DNA of 64,000 bases from Chitinolyticbacter meiyuanensis (lineage in GTDB: Bacteria; Pseudomonadota; Gammaproteobacteria; Burkholderiales; Chitinibacteraceae), in the NCBI RefSeq assembly GCF_008033135.1, contig NZ_CP041335.1, forward strand, positions 3,973,925-4,037,924, written 5' to 3'. A model generated the notes under the pieces. The model was not told the origin of the DNA, made no database searches, and saw only the letters and a program-made list of their open reading frames with translations. The translations under genes were made by a program, and so were the position numbers. Below, piece by piece: positions 25,323 to 33,640 of the stretch; the stretch's first letter is position 1, and each line of letters opens with the position of its first letter.

Positions 25323-28265
25323 TTAGCGGCCGTTGCCCAGCACCTTGGCAAGTTCGCCGTTGGAGTCGCCATCGAGCGACCAGCTGAACACGCCACCCAG
25401 GCCTTGCGACTTCACGTAGTCGATCTTGGTTTGGATCACGGCCGGCGTATCGTACGACCACCAGTTGGTGCCATCGTACTTGTACGACTGCTTGGTCACC
25501 GGGTGGACATACACGGTACCGGCGGCGTTCTTCAGTACCTTGTAGTCCTCGATGCCGGCTTCGTACGTGCCACGGGCCGGGCCAGTCGCAGCCTGGTACA
25601 GACCGTTATTGCCACCTGCGGCGACACCGGTCCAGCCACGGCCGTAGAACGGCACGCCCACCACCAGCTTCTTGGCCGGTGTACCGGCGGCGATCATGTT
25701 CTTGATCGCATCGTCGACGTTGTAGGTCCGCGCGGTGCCTTGCGACGGATCGGCCGGATCCGGGTACAGGTGCGACTGGAAGTTGGTCGGACCAGTCGCT
25801 TCCCAACCACCGTGGAAGTCGTAGGTCATCACGTTGATCCAGTCGAGGTACTGGCTGTACTTGGCCGGCTCGGTCTGGTCGATCTTGTCCTTGCCCGAGC
25901 CGATGGCCACGGTCAGGAGCTTGTGGCCGTCGTTCAGCGCGTCGAGCTGGCGGCGGAACTCGGCCAGCAGCAGCGTGAAGTTCTGCTTGTCGGCAGCGTC
26001 GATGGTGTTGTACGGCTGGCCGATCACGCCCGGGTATTCCCAGTCGATGTCGATGCCGTCGAACACGCCCTTGGCCGAACCAGGACCACCGCGACCGCTG
26101 TAGCTCGGCAGGTTGCCCTTGATGAACACGTCCACGCACGAGCTCACCAACTGCTTCCTCAGTGCGTCGGTCTTGCTGGCTGCCGAGAACCACTTCGACC
26201 AAGTCCAGCCGCCCAGCGAGATCAGCACCTTGAGCTGAGGATACTTGGCCTTCAGGTTCTTCAGCTCGCCGAAGTTACCGGCCAGCGGCGATTCCCAGGT
26301 GTAGGGCTTGCTCGGATCGACCAGGCGGCCCGGTGTGCGGCCGTAGTCGGCCCAGGCGTCACCACCGGTGCCGGCGGACGGATCGCTCGGGTTGGTCGCG
26401 CCCGATTCCAGCTTGTCGATGCCGGCCGCGCACTCGTAGCCGCCATTCTTCTGGTAGATATTGCCGAAGGCGTAGTTGATGAAGGTGAGCTGCGACGCGC
26501 TGCCGCTGCTGACCACATCGGCCACTTCGTAGCCACGGCCGTACACGCCCCACTGGGTGAAGTAGGAGCCGACGACGCGATCACCGGCCGGGACCGGGGT
26601 GACCGGAGCGGGCGTCACGGGAGCCGGGGTGACCGGAACCGGGGTGACAGGGGCCGGAGTGACCGGCGCAGGCGTTACGGGAGCGGGTGTCACCGGCGCC
26701 GGGGTGACCGGGCTCGGCGAGCCGCTGCAGGCGCCAATGTCCTTCCACAGCGTCGGGCTCGCGGCAGGGTTCCAGCCAGTACCGGCGTAGGCGGTGTGCG
26801 CCACCAGCGCCTGGTAATTGCGGTTGTTGTAGGTGACCTGGGTGCCGGCGGCGTAGGTCTTGCCTTCAGCCCAGGCCGCATAGCAGCCGGACGGCGCCGG
26901 GGTGACCGGAACGGGCGTCACAGGGGCCGGAGTCACCGGGGCCGGAGTCACCGGGGCAGGTGTGACCGGAGCCGGGGTGACCGGAGCGGGTGTCACGGGA
27001 GCCGGGGTCACCGGGGACGGCGCGCCGCCAACCTTCTTCCATACGCCCCATTCGCCGGATTGGCCCGGGTTGTCGCCCTGGGTCCACCACTTGGCTTCGT
27101 ACACGGCACCTTGATAGGTCACGCGCTGGCCACCGGTGTAGACGCCGCTCGCGCTCCATTCCGGATACTGGCCGGCCACCGGGGTCGGCGTCACAGGCGC
27201 TGGGGTCACCGGTACCGGGGTGACCGGGGTAGGGGTCACCGGCGACGGCGTCGGCGAGCTGCCCGGCGTGCCGGCAGCCTTGAAGATGTTGTAGAAGTCG
27301 AAGTTGGCCTTATTGACTTGGCTGTATTCGCCGTAGCTGCCCGTACCAGTGCGGTCGCGCTGGAACGACCACCAGGCGATCAGGCCAAGGCCCTTCTGCT
27401 TGGCGAAGTCGGTCAGCGTCTGCGCATCGGCCAGGGTGAAGACTTCACCCTGCACGTCGTTCTGGCCAATCATCGGCGTCACGCCGACCATGGACCACAA
27501 TTCGGCATCGGTCTTGGTCGGGAAGATCGGCTTGATCTGGTTGAACAGCGATTGCGCGGCCTGGACAGCGAGGTCGCCCATCTTCTTGCCGCTGGAGATG
27601 CTGGAGCCGTAATCCATCGCCATCACGTTGACGAGGTCAACGCGCACGCCAGCTTGCGCAGCGGAACGCACCACGGCCACGCCCGGGCTGGTCAGGCCGC
27701 TCGGCAGCACCGGCAGCGTGAACGACACATACAGATCCGGATACTTGGCCTGCAGTGCCTTCAGTGCGGCATTGCGGGTGTTGTTGAGCTGGGTGTTGGA
27801 AAGCTGGCCGCCCTCGACGTCGAAGTCCAGCGCGCGGATGCCGTGGTTGAGGATCATGCCCTCGATCAGGCTGACCATCTGGTCGACCGAACACACCGCC
27901 TCGATATAGGTACCAGCGGCGCCGCCGAACGACATGATCACGCGACCACCGGCTTGGCGGAAGCTGGCGATATCGCCCTTCATCGCGCCATTCAGCAGAT
28001 CGTTGCCACCGCCGTCATTGGAGATCTTGCACTGGCCATTGCTGGCGATGGTGAACGCCAGTGTCACGCTCTTGAGGCCGAGCTGCTGCTGGGCCGAAGC
28101 GAGGGTGGGGGCGGGATAGCCGCTCGCGCCGCCGTACCACATCTCGAAGTACGGGGCGATCTCGGTGGCGCTGGCAACGCTCGATGCCAGCAGCAGGGCC
28201 GCGCTCAGCGTTTTCAGCGCAAAAGCCGGCTTGGCGCCGTAAGGCGCCCGGGTTTGCTTCAACAT
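25323..28265 (-). CDS. Secreted chitinase with two GH18 domains and two CBM5/12 modules
   Basis: A 980-residue exported enzyme. Order: signal peptide (1-33), a first GH18 domain (about 34-330; LDFDVEGG with D147, D149 and E151 but R144 in place of the first motif Asp, as in PF-ChiA-like members), CBM5/12 (about 365-410), a repetitive PVTPA linker, a second CBM5/12 (about 460-507), another PVTPA linker, and a second GH18 domain (about 560-980; complete DGIDIDWE with D736, D739, D741 and acid E743). It hydrolyses chitin. The ATG at 28265 has GGAAG upstream; the longer open frame is not conserved. A LysR gene lies divergently upstream. Confidence 0.95.
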   Translation of the reverse strand: MLKQTRAPYGAKPAFALKTLSAALLLASSVASATEIAPYFEMWYGGASGYPAPTLASAQQQLGLKSVTLAFTIASNGQCKISNDGGGNDLLNGAMKGDIASFRQAGGRVIMSFGGAAGTYIEAVCSVDQMVSLIEGMILNHGIRALDFDVEGGQLSNTQLNNTRNAALKALQAKYPDLYVSFTLPVLPSGLTSPGVAVVRSAAQAGVRVDLVNVMAMDYGSSISSGKKMGDLAVQAAQSLFNQIKPIFPTKTDAELWSMVGVTPMIGQNDVQGEVFTLADAQTLTDFAKQKGLGLIAWWSFQRDRTGTGSYGEYSQVNKANFDFYNIFKAAGTPGSSPTPSPVTPTPVTPVPVTPAPVTPTPVAGQYPEWSASGVYTGGQRVTYQGAVYEAKWWTQGDNPGQSGEWGVWKKVGGAPSPVTPAPVTPAPVTPAPVTPAPVTPAPVTPAPVTPVPVTPAPSGCYAAWAEGKTYAAGTQVTYNNRNYQALVAHTAYAGTGWNPAASPTLWKDIGACSGSPSPVTPAPVTPAPVTPAPVTPAPVTPVPVTPAPVTPAPVTPVPAGDRVVGSYFTQWGVYGRGYEVADVVSSGSASQLTFINYAFGNIYQKNGGYECAAGIDKLESGATNPSDPSAGTGGDAWADYGRTPGRLVDPSKPYTWESPLAGNFGELKNLKAKYPQLKVLISLGGWTWSKWFSAASKTDALRKQLVSSCVDVFIKGNLPSYSGRGGPGSAKGVFDGIDIDWEYPGVIGQPYNTIDAADKQNFTLLLAEFRRQLDALNDGHKLLTVAIGSGKDKIDQTEPAKYSQYLDWINVMTYDFHGGWEATGPTNFQSHLYPDPADPSQGTARTYNVDDAIKNMIAAGTPAKKLVVGVPFYGRGWTGVAAGGNNGLYQAATGPARGTYEAGIEDYKVLKNAAGTVYVHPVTKQSYKYDGTNWWSYDTPAVIQTKIDYVKSQGLGGVFSWSLDGDSNGELAKVLGNGR
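26590..26715. repeat. 15-bp tandem repeat coding a PVTPA linker
   Basis: About eight degenerate copies of a 15-base unit (type GTGACCGGAGCCGGG) encode the PVTPA linker between the second CBM5/12 and the C-terminal GH18 domain. The imperfect copies keep the protein sequence while the third bases vary. Confidence 0.85.
26895..27020. repeat. 15-bp tandem repeat coding a second PVTPA linker
   Basis: About eight copies of the same 15-base unit encode the linker between the two CBM5/12 modules. The closeness of the two arrays could favour recombination that would delete one CBM. A shorter related stretch follows the first GH18 domain (27172-27262). Confidence 0.85.
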
Positions 28266-28534
28266 GGTCTTCCATCCTGTGACTATGGTGTTGTTTGGTA
28301 TGCGTACAGCCCGGAGAACCCGTACGTTGCGGCACGGCGCGGCCTTTAGGCGGGACTTCATGGCATGCGGCGAGACATGCCGGCCCGCGGCCTTTGCGCG
28401 TGTACCGGAACGAGGCGGAGCCTCCTTCCATCGCACCCGCCCCCACGCCTGACAGGCTGGGGGCCGCAGCGATTACAACAATCGCGCACCCGCCCGTAAA
28501 ATAAGCAAACCCACTCGATCGATAACGAAACGGA
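28266..28534. promoter_or_regulatory. Divergent promoter region between chitinase and LysR genes
   Basis: The 269 bases between the divergent chitinase and LysR starts must hold both promoters. Bases 28490-28530, next to the LysR gene, are AT-richer and include the palindrome TCGATCGA. No operator is assigned firmly. Confidence 0.4.
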
Positions 28535-29428
28535 ATGGAAATCCGCCTACTGCGCAGCTTTACCGTGCTGGCCCGCTACCTCAGCTACCGCGAGGCAGCC
28601 GAGGCGCTGGGCCTGTCGCAACCCGCATTGAGCAAGCACATCCAGGCGCTGGAAGCGGACCTGGGCGGCCCGCTGTTCCACCGCGGGCGGCACGGCGCCG
28701 AGCTCACCCCGCTGGGACGCTTCCTGCATGCCCAGGCCCAGCAACTGGTGGCCGACGCCGACCAACTGCAGGAGAGCGGCAGACGGATGGCGGCAGGGCG
28801 CATCGGCCGGTTGGCGCTGGGTTTCGGCCTGTCGACACAGGAGGTCGCCCCCAGGCTGCTATCGCTGTTCCGCGAGCGCTATCCGGACGTGGAACTCACG
28901 CTGGAGGACATGCCGACCTCGGTGCAGCTCAACCTGCTGCGCAGTGGCGAGCTCGACATCGGTTTCGTGCGGCTGCCGGTGGGCCACGAGTTCGAACACC
29001 TGGAGGTGATCGACGACCAATTGGCACTGGCGCTACCGGTGGACGCCAGCTGGGCACGCGGCAAGGCAGGGCTCACCGCGTTGCACGATGCCCCCTTTGT
29101 CCAGCTGGCCCATCATCGCGGTGCCGGCCTTGTCGACCAGATCACCCGCTATTGCACGGCACGCGAGTTCACGCCGCAGATCATCCAGCGCGCCGGCGAC
29201 ATCCAGACCGTGCTGTCGCTGGTCGCCGCCGGCATCGGTGCCGCCATCGTGCCCGCCACCGCTCACCGCATCGCCGGCCCGGGCGTGCGGCTGATTCCGC
29301 TCTCCGGCCGCAGCGCCCACTGGCAAGTCGGCGCCGCGTGGCTCGCCGGGAACGACAGCCCGCTGGTGCGCAATTTCGTGGCACTGGCCCAGGCATTCAC
29401 TGCTCCCGCAACCGAATCAACGCTGTGA
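28535..29428 (+). CDS. LysR-family transcriptional regulator
   Basis: A 297-residue LysR protein: winged helix in residues 1-60 (AAEALGLSQPALSKHIQALEADLGGPLF) and a periplasmic-binding-like effector domain after residue 90. It is divergent from the double-GH18 chitinase gene, an arrangement in which LysR proteins often control the neighbour, and ends next to the converging phnM stop. Chitinase control is therefore likelier than control of the phn genes. The ATG at 28535 has only a short GGA before it. Confidence 0.88.
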   Translation: MEIRLLRSFTVLARYLSYREAAEALGLSQPALSKHIQALEADLGGPLFHRGRHGAELTPLGRFLHAQAQQLVADADQLQESGRRMAAGRIGRLALGFGLSTQEVAPRLLSLFRERYPDVELTLEDMPTSVQLNLLRSGELDIGFVRLPVGHEFEHLEVIDDQLALALPVDASWARGKAGLTALHDAPFVQLAHHRGAGLVDQITRYCTAREFTPQIIQRAGDIQTVLSLVAAGIGAAIVPATAHRIAGPGVRLIPLSGRSAHWQVGAAWLAGNDSPLVRNFVALAQAFTAPATESTL

Positions 29429-30565
29429 TCAACCCACCCGCTCGCCATCGCGCCACACGGCACGCACCAGCGGGGTGTGGGCGGTCGGGCGCACCCGCAC
29501 CAGGTCGGCCTTGAGGCCGACAGCGATCTCGCCGCGGTCGGTGAGCCCGGCCATCTGGGCCGGGTTGCGGCTGACCGTGGCAATGGCACGCGGCAGGGAC
29601 CAGCCAGCATCATCGACCAGCAAAAAGGCCGCGTGCAGCAGGCTGGCCGGTACGTAATCGGACGAGAACACGTCGAGCAGCTCGGCACGCGCGAGATCCA
29701 GCGCGGCGACGTTGCCGGAGTGCGAGCCCCCACGCACGGCATTGGGCGCGCCCATCACGATACCCTGCCCCGCCGCGCGCGCGGCGCGGGCGGCGGCGAG
29801 CGTGGTCGGGAATTCGGAGATGGTCACACCATCCGCCTGTGCCTCGGCCACGTGCTCCACCGTGGTGTCGTCATGGCTGGCGAGCGCCAGACCGCGTTCA
29901 CGGGCGAGGTTCACCACGGCATGGCGATTGCGCGCCGAGTGGGCCTGTTGCAGCGCGCTGCGCTTGGTCACTTCGTCGGCGAGGCGAGTTTCGTCCCAAT
30001 GATCGTGCTTCTGCGCGTAGACGCGATACTTTTCCAGGTCCGACCACTGGCGCTGACCCGGGGTGTGGTCCATCACCGACAGCAGTTTCAGCAGTGGTTC
30101 GTCCAGGTATTCGGTGAGCAGGTCGAGCACATCGGTGCTCGCCACCTCGCAGCGTAGGTGCAGCCAGTGTTCGGCACGGGTGGAGCCGGCAGCTACCGCC
30201 TCGCGTAGCGCGGCGATCGACGGCCTGAGCGTGCGCGCCCGAAAACCGGTGGGGTCGAGATCGCCGATGCACAGCGCATCGAACACCGTGGTGATGCCAG
30301 CGGCGGCAATCTGCGCATCGTGGATGGCCAGCGCCGAATGCACCGGCCATTCCACGCCGGGCCGTGGCCCCAGGTGCTTTTCCAGATTGTCGGTATGCAA
30401 CTCGACCAGGCCAGGCAGCAGGTAGTCGCCGCCGCAATCCTCCGCCGGCGTGACGGTGCCCCCGCGCGCCACATCCGCAATGCGGCCAGCCTCGATGCGC
30501 ACAGTGCCGGTGAATACTTCGTCAGCGGTGACAACACGGGCATTGCTCAGGGTGATCGTGTTCAT
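29429..30565 (-). CDS. phnM: PhnM: ribose 1-methylphosphonate 5-triphosphate diphosphatase
   Basis: A 378-residue amidohydrolase of the C-P lyase pathway. It removes diphosphate from alpha-D-ribose 1-methylphosphonate 5-triphosphate to give the 5-phosphate substrate of PhnJ. Visible motifs: LLPGLVELHTDNLEKH, SVMDHTPGQRQ, ALASHDDTT and GAPNAVRGGSHSGN, all typical of the canonical PhnM. It overlaps phnL by four bases (ATGA). A second phnM-like gene lies at 36963. Confidence 0.93.
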   Translation of the reverse strand: MNTITLSNARVVTADEVFTGTVRIEAGRIADVARGGTVTPAEDCGGDYLLPGLVELHTDNLEKHLGPRPGVEWPVHSALAIHDAQIAAAGITTVFDALCIGDLDPTGFRARTLRPSIAALREAVAAGSTRAEHWLHLRCEVASTDVLDLLTEYLDEPLLKLLSVMDHTPGQRQWSDLEKYRVYAQKHDHWDETRLADEVTKRSALQQAHSARNRHAVVNLARERGLALASHDDTTVEHVAEAQADGVTISEFPTTLAAARAARAAGQGIVMGAPNAVRGGSHSGNVAALDLARAELLDVFSSDYVPASLLHAAFLLVDDAGWSLPRAIATVSRNPAQMAGLTDRGEIAVGLKADLVRVRPTAHTPLVRAVWRDGERVG

Positions 30566-31263
30566 TGCAGCGCCTCCTGCGGGGCGGTGAGGACAAAACA
30601 GCGGGTAGCCACGCGTTCGCGCACGGCAGCGTCGTGGAAGATGCCGACGATGGCCGCCCCGCCCTCGCGCGCCGCGATGATCAGTTCTGCCACCCGCTCG
30701 GCATTGGCGGTATCAAGTGAAGCGGTCGGTTCATCAAGCAGCAGGATGGGCTTTTGCGCGATCAACCCACGTGCAATGTTCACCCGCTGCTGCTCGCCAC
30801 CGGAAAAGGTGGCCGGCGGCAGCGACCACAACCGCTCGGGCAATTGCAGGCGGGCGAGCAGCGCCGCTGCGCGTGCTTCAGCCTCCGCCGGGCTCGCTCC
30901 CAGCTCCAGCAAGGGCTCGGCAACGATGGCAAGCGTGGCCACGCGCGGGATCACGTGCAGGAACTGGCTGACGTAGCCCAGTGTGCGGCGACGCACCGCC
31001 AGCAGTTCACGCGGGTTGGCGGCAGCCAGATCGAGCCACTCGCCATCGTGCCGCACGCGGATCGCGCCGGCGCTGGCGAGGTAGTTGCCATACAGACAGC
31101 GCATCAGCGTGCTCTTGCCGGTGCCGGAGGGCCCGGTCAGCGCAACACATTCGCCAGCGGCCACGGCGAAATCGATGGCATCAAGCACTGGCAACTGCGC
31201 GCCGCCTTGCGGATGCAGCGTGAAGGTTTTGGCGAGATGGCGGGTTTCGAGCATGGAGGTCAT
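30562..31263 (-). CDS. phnL: PhnL: ABC-type C-P lyase accessory ATPase
   Basis: A 233-residue ABC ATPase with Walker A GPSGTGKST, Q-loop SQFLHVIPR, signature SGGEQQRVNIARG, Walker B LLLDEPTASLD and a switch His in GIFHDAA. PhnL helps the C-P lyase complex rather than acting as a transporter. Start chosen at 31263; an ATG three codons downstream is equally possible because neither has a good ribosome site. It is the first gene after the inverted-repeat element that separates it from phnK. Confidence 0.93.
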   Translation of the reverse strand: MTSMLETRHLAKTFTLHPQGGAQLPVLDAIDFAVAAGECVALTGPSGTGKSTLMRCLYGNYLASAGAIRVRHDGEWLDLAAANPRELLAVRRRTLGYVSQFLHVIPRVATLAIVAEPLLELGASPAEAEARAAALLARLQLPERLWSLPPATFSGGEQQRVNIARGLIAQKPILLLDEPTASLDTANAERVAELIIAAREGGAAIVGIFHDAAVRERVATRCFVLTAPQEALQ

Positions 31264-31292
31264 GGGGAGGGCTCGGTGTTGGATGAGTTTTT

Positions 31293-31835
31293 CAGCGCCT
31301 GCGGCGCGGGGTTGATGCGCGTTCCGCCGCGCTCACGGGTCCATTTCTTTTGCTTCGCCAAAAGAAACGAACCAAAGAAAAGGCGACCCTTGCCTTACGG
31401 CCCTCCGGGCTGCCCTTAGTCGGTCGCGAGCCTAGGGTCTCGCTCCACTCCTTCGGCGCTTGGCAAAGGGGAGGAAAACCACGCGCTGGTATTTGCTGGA
31501 TAGTTCCCGCACGCGGCCCACTAGCGCCAGTACTCCACTGGAGGGAAATCGTCCGCGCTTGGCTGTACGTCAAACCAATCCAGAGTGGGTGGCGCACCAC
31601 CCGAAATCCCCTCAGGAGTGCCGAGCGAGGAACAAGCGGGGCGGGGTTTCGCCGAGGATGTTTGAGGCCGCAGACCGAGTGCCGCAGGCGCCGACTCGAT
31701 TGTCCGCAGCGAGGGAACCCGAAGGGCGCGAATGCGGGGTCGCCTTTTCTTTGGTTCATTTCTTTTGGCGAAGCAAAAGAAATGAACCCGTCCGCCGGGC
31801 GGAACCGGCAGCCGATCACCGCGCCGCAGGCGCTG
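31293..31835. mobile_element. MITE- or REP-like inverted-repeat element between phnK and phnL
   Basis: An element of about 543 bases with imperfect inverted ends of about 97 bases. The inner 53 bases of the arms (31337-31389 and 31737-31789) match at 51 of 53 positions when one is reverse-complemented. Each arm contains a hairpin of the type TTTCTTTTG-N6-CAAAAGAAA (for example 31344-31367 and 31760-31783), which could stop or stabilise RNA. No transposase frame is present. It lies in the middle of the phnG-M transcription direction. A non-autonomous element or REP doublet is the best reading. Confidence 0.75.
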
Positions 31836-32009
31836 CCCGCGCCTTTCCCGGCTGGGACTTGCGAAACAGCGAAGGCCGCGTGCCTCATCCGATCTCCTGC
31901 TCGGTTGAGCGGGGAACGGCTCGGGCGGCTCGGCACGACAGACAATGCACACGCCGCTTGCCTGCTGCCTTCTGCGATCAAAGCAGTCTCCACCACTGAC
32001 TTCCTCCCC

Positions 32010-32780
32010 CTACACCTGTAACACCGAGGACACCAGCAACTGGGTATACGGGTGCTGTGGATCGTCGAGCACTTGATCGGTCAGTCCCGCCTCCACCACC
32101 CGCCCGCGCTGCATCACCAGCATGCGGTGCGCCAGCAGCCGCGCCACGGCGAGATCATGGGTGACGATGATGACGGCCAGCCCCAGCCGGCCGACCAGAT
32201 CGCGCAGCAGGTCCAGCAACCGCGCCTGCACCGATACGTCGAGCCCGGCGGTGGGTTCATCCATCAGCACCAACCGCGGCCCGGTAACGAGGTTGCGGGC
32301 GATCTGCAGCCGCTGCTGCATGCCGCCGGAGAAACGCGCCGGCAGCTCGTCGATGCGCGCCGGGTCGAGCTCCACCCGCGCCATCCAGTCGGCGGCGATG
32401 GTGCGGATATCGCCGTAGTGGCGGGCGCCGGCGGCCATCAAGCGCTCGCCGATGTTGGCGCCGGCGCTCACGTTCATTCGCAATCCATCACGCGGGTTCT
32501 GCTCGACGAAGCCCCAGTCGGTACGCAGTAGCAAGCGCCGCTCGGCTTCCGACAAGGTCGCGACGTCGACCAATCCACGATCGGGCAATTGGTATTCGAT
32601 ACGGCCGGCATCCAGCGCCAAACGCGTGGCCAAGAGCTGCAGCAACGTCGATTTGCCCGAGCCCGACTCGCCGACGATGGCCAGCACCTCACCCGGCCAC
32701 AGGTTGAAACCGACATCGATGCAACCAAGGTGATTGCCGTAATGCTTGGTGAGCCCGCTCACCTGCAGCAACGGATTCAT
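32010..32780 (-). CDS. phnK: PhnK: ABC-type C-P lyase ATPase
   Basis: A 256-residue ABC ATPase that docks on the PhnGHIJ core. It shows Walker A GESGSGKST, the Q-loop FVEQNPRDGLRM, signature FSGGMQQRLQIARN, Walker B LVLMDEPTAGLD and the H-switch VTHDLAVA, closely following E. coli PhnK. The ATG at 32780 overlaps the phnJ stop by four bases; longer open reading is part of phnJ. Its stop is followed by the inverted-repeat element. Confidence 0.95.
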   Translation of the reverse strand: MNPLLQVSGLTKHYGNHLGCIDVGFNLWPGEVLAIVGESGSGKSTLLQLLATRLALDAGRIEYQLPDRGLVDVATLSEAERRLLLRTDWGFVEQNPRDGLRMNVSAGANIGERLMAAGARHYGDIRTIAADWMARVELDPARIDELPARFSGGMQQRLQIARNLVTGPRLVLMDEPTAGLDVSVQARLLDLLRDLVGRLGLAVIIVTHDLAVARLLAHRMLVMQRGRVVEAGLTDQVLDDPQHPYTQLLVSSVLQV

Positions 32781-33640
32781 GCGGCCTCCCTGGTGGCGTT
32801 GCCGGCGTGGCCCGCAGCCTGGCGCTCGGTGCAGTATTCGGAATCGGAGCACACGTGCATGCGCCCGCCCGCATCGTCGAGCACCACTTCATCGAGGAAG
32901 CTGTCGGTGGCGCCGCACAGCGCGCACGGCGCATCCCAGCGCTGCACGGTGAACGGGTGGTCGTCGAAATCCAGGCTGCGCACGGGGGTGTACGGCGGCA
33001 CGGCATAGACGCGCTTCTCGCGCCCGGCGCCGAACAGTTGCAGCGCCGGGCTGCAATCGAGCTTGGGATTGTCGAACTTGGGGATGGGCGACGGCGCCAT
33101 CAGGTAGCGGCCGTTCACCAGTACCGGGTAATCATAGGTGGTGGCGATATGGCCCCAGCGCGCGATGTCCTCGTAGAGCTTCACGTGCATCAGCCCGTAG
33201 TCGGCCAGCGCGTGCAGCGTGCGGGTGGCCGCTTCGCGCGGCTCCAGCCGGCGCATCGGCTCGGGTTCGGGCACCTGGTAGACCATGATCTGGCCCGGCA
33301 ACAGCGGCGTTTCCGGAATGCGGTGGCGGGTCTGGATCACCGTGGCCTCGCGGGTGACGCGGGTGGTCGCCACATCGGCGGTGCGGGCGAAGAAGCGGCG
33401 GATGTTCACCGCATTCACGGTATCGTCCGAGCCTTGGTCGATCACCTTCAGTACGTCGCTGCGGCCGAGGATGGCGGCGGTCAACTGGATGCCACCGGTG
33501 CCCCAGCCGTAGGGCAGCGGCATTTCGCGGCTACCAAACGGCACCTGGTAGCCGGGGATGGCCACCGCTTTGAGCAGCGCGCGGCGCAACATGCGCTTGG
33601 TCTGCTCGTCGAGATAGGCGAAGTTGTAGCCGGTGCTCAT
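32777..33640 (-). CDS. phnJ: PhnJ: carbon-phosphorus lyase radical SAM subunit
   Basis: A 287-residue subunit that breaks the C-P bond of ribose 1-methylphosphonate 5-phosphate with a radical SAM mechanism. Cluster cysteines C239, C242 and C264 form the diagnostic Cx2Cx21C, and C270 is the thiyl-radical cysteine, six residues on as in E. coli (241, 244, 266, 272). The ATG at 33640 overlaps the phnI stop by four bases; the longer frame is antisense noise. The phnG-H-I-J-K genes are tightly coupled. Confidence 0.97.
   Translation of the reverse strand: MSTGYNFAYLDEQTKRMLRRALLKAVAIPGYQVPFGSREMPLPYGWGTGGIQLTAAILGRSDVLKVIDQGSDDTVNAVNIRRFFARTADVATTRVTREATVIQTRHRIPETPLLPGQIMVYQVPEPEPMRRLEPREAATRTLHALADYGLMHVKLYEDIARWGHIATTYDYPVLVNGRYLMAPSPIPKFDNPKLDCSPALQLFGAGREKRVYAVPPYTPVRSLDFDDHPFTVQRWDAPCALCGATDSFLDEVVLDDAGGRMHVCSDSEYCTERQAAGHAGNATREAA

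Noticed and set aside
26590..27020. Repeat arrays that might suggest CRISPR
   Set aside because: Contiguous 15-base units without spacers, in frame with the PVTPA linker of the chitinase.
25404..28349. Plus-strand open frame of 981 codons opposite the chitinase
   Set aside because: Antisense of a clear secreted chitinase; its Gly/Arg repeats merely mirror the PVTPA linkers.
31350..32021. Open frames inside the inverted-repeat element
   Set aside because: They follow the palindromic arms on both strands, have no transposase motif and no ribosome site.
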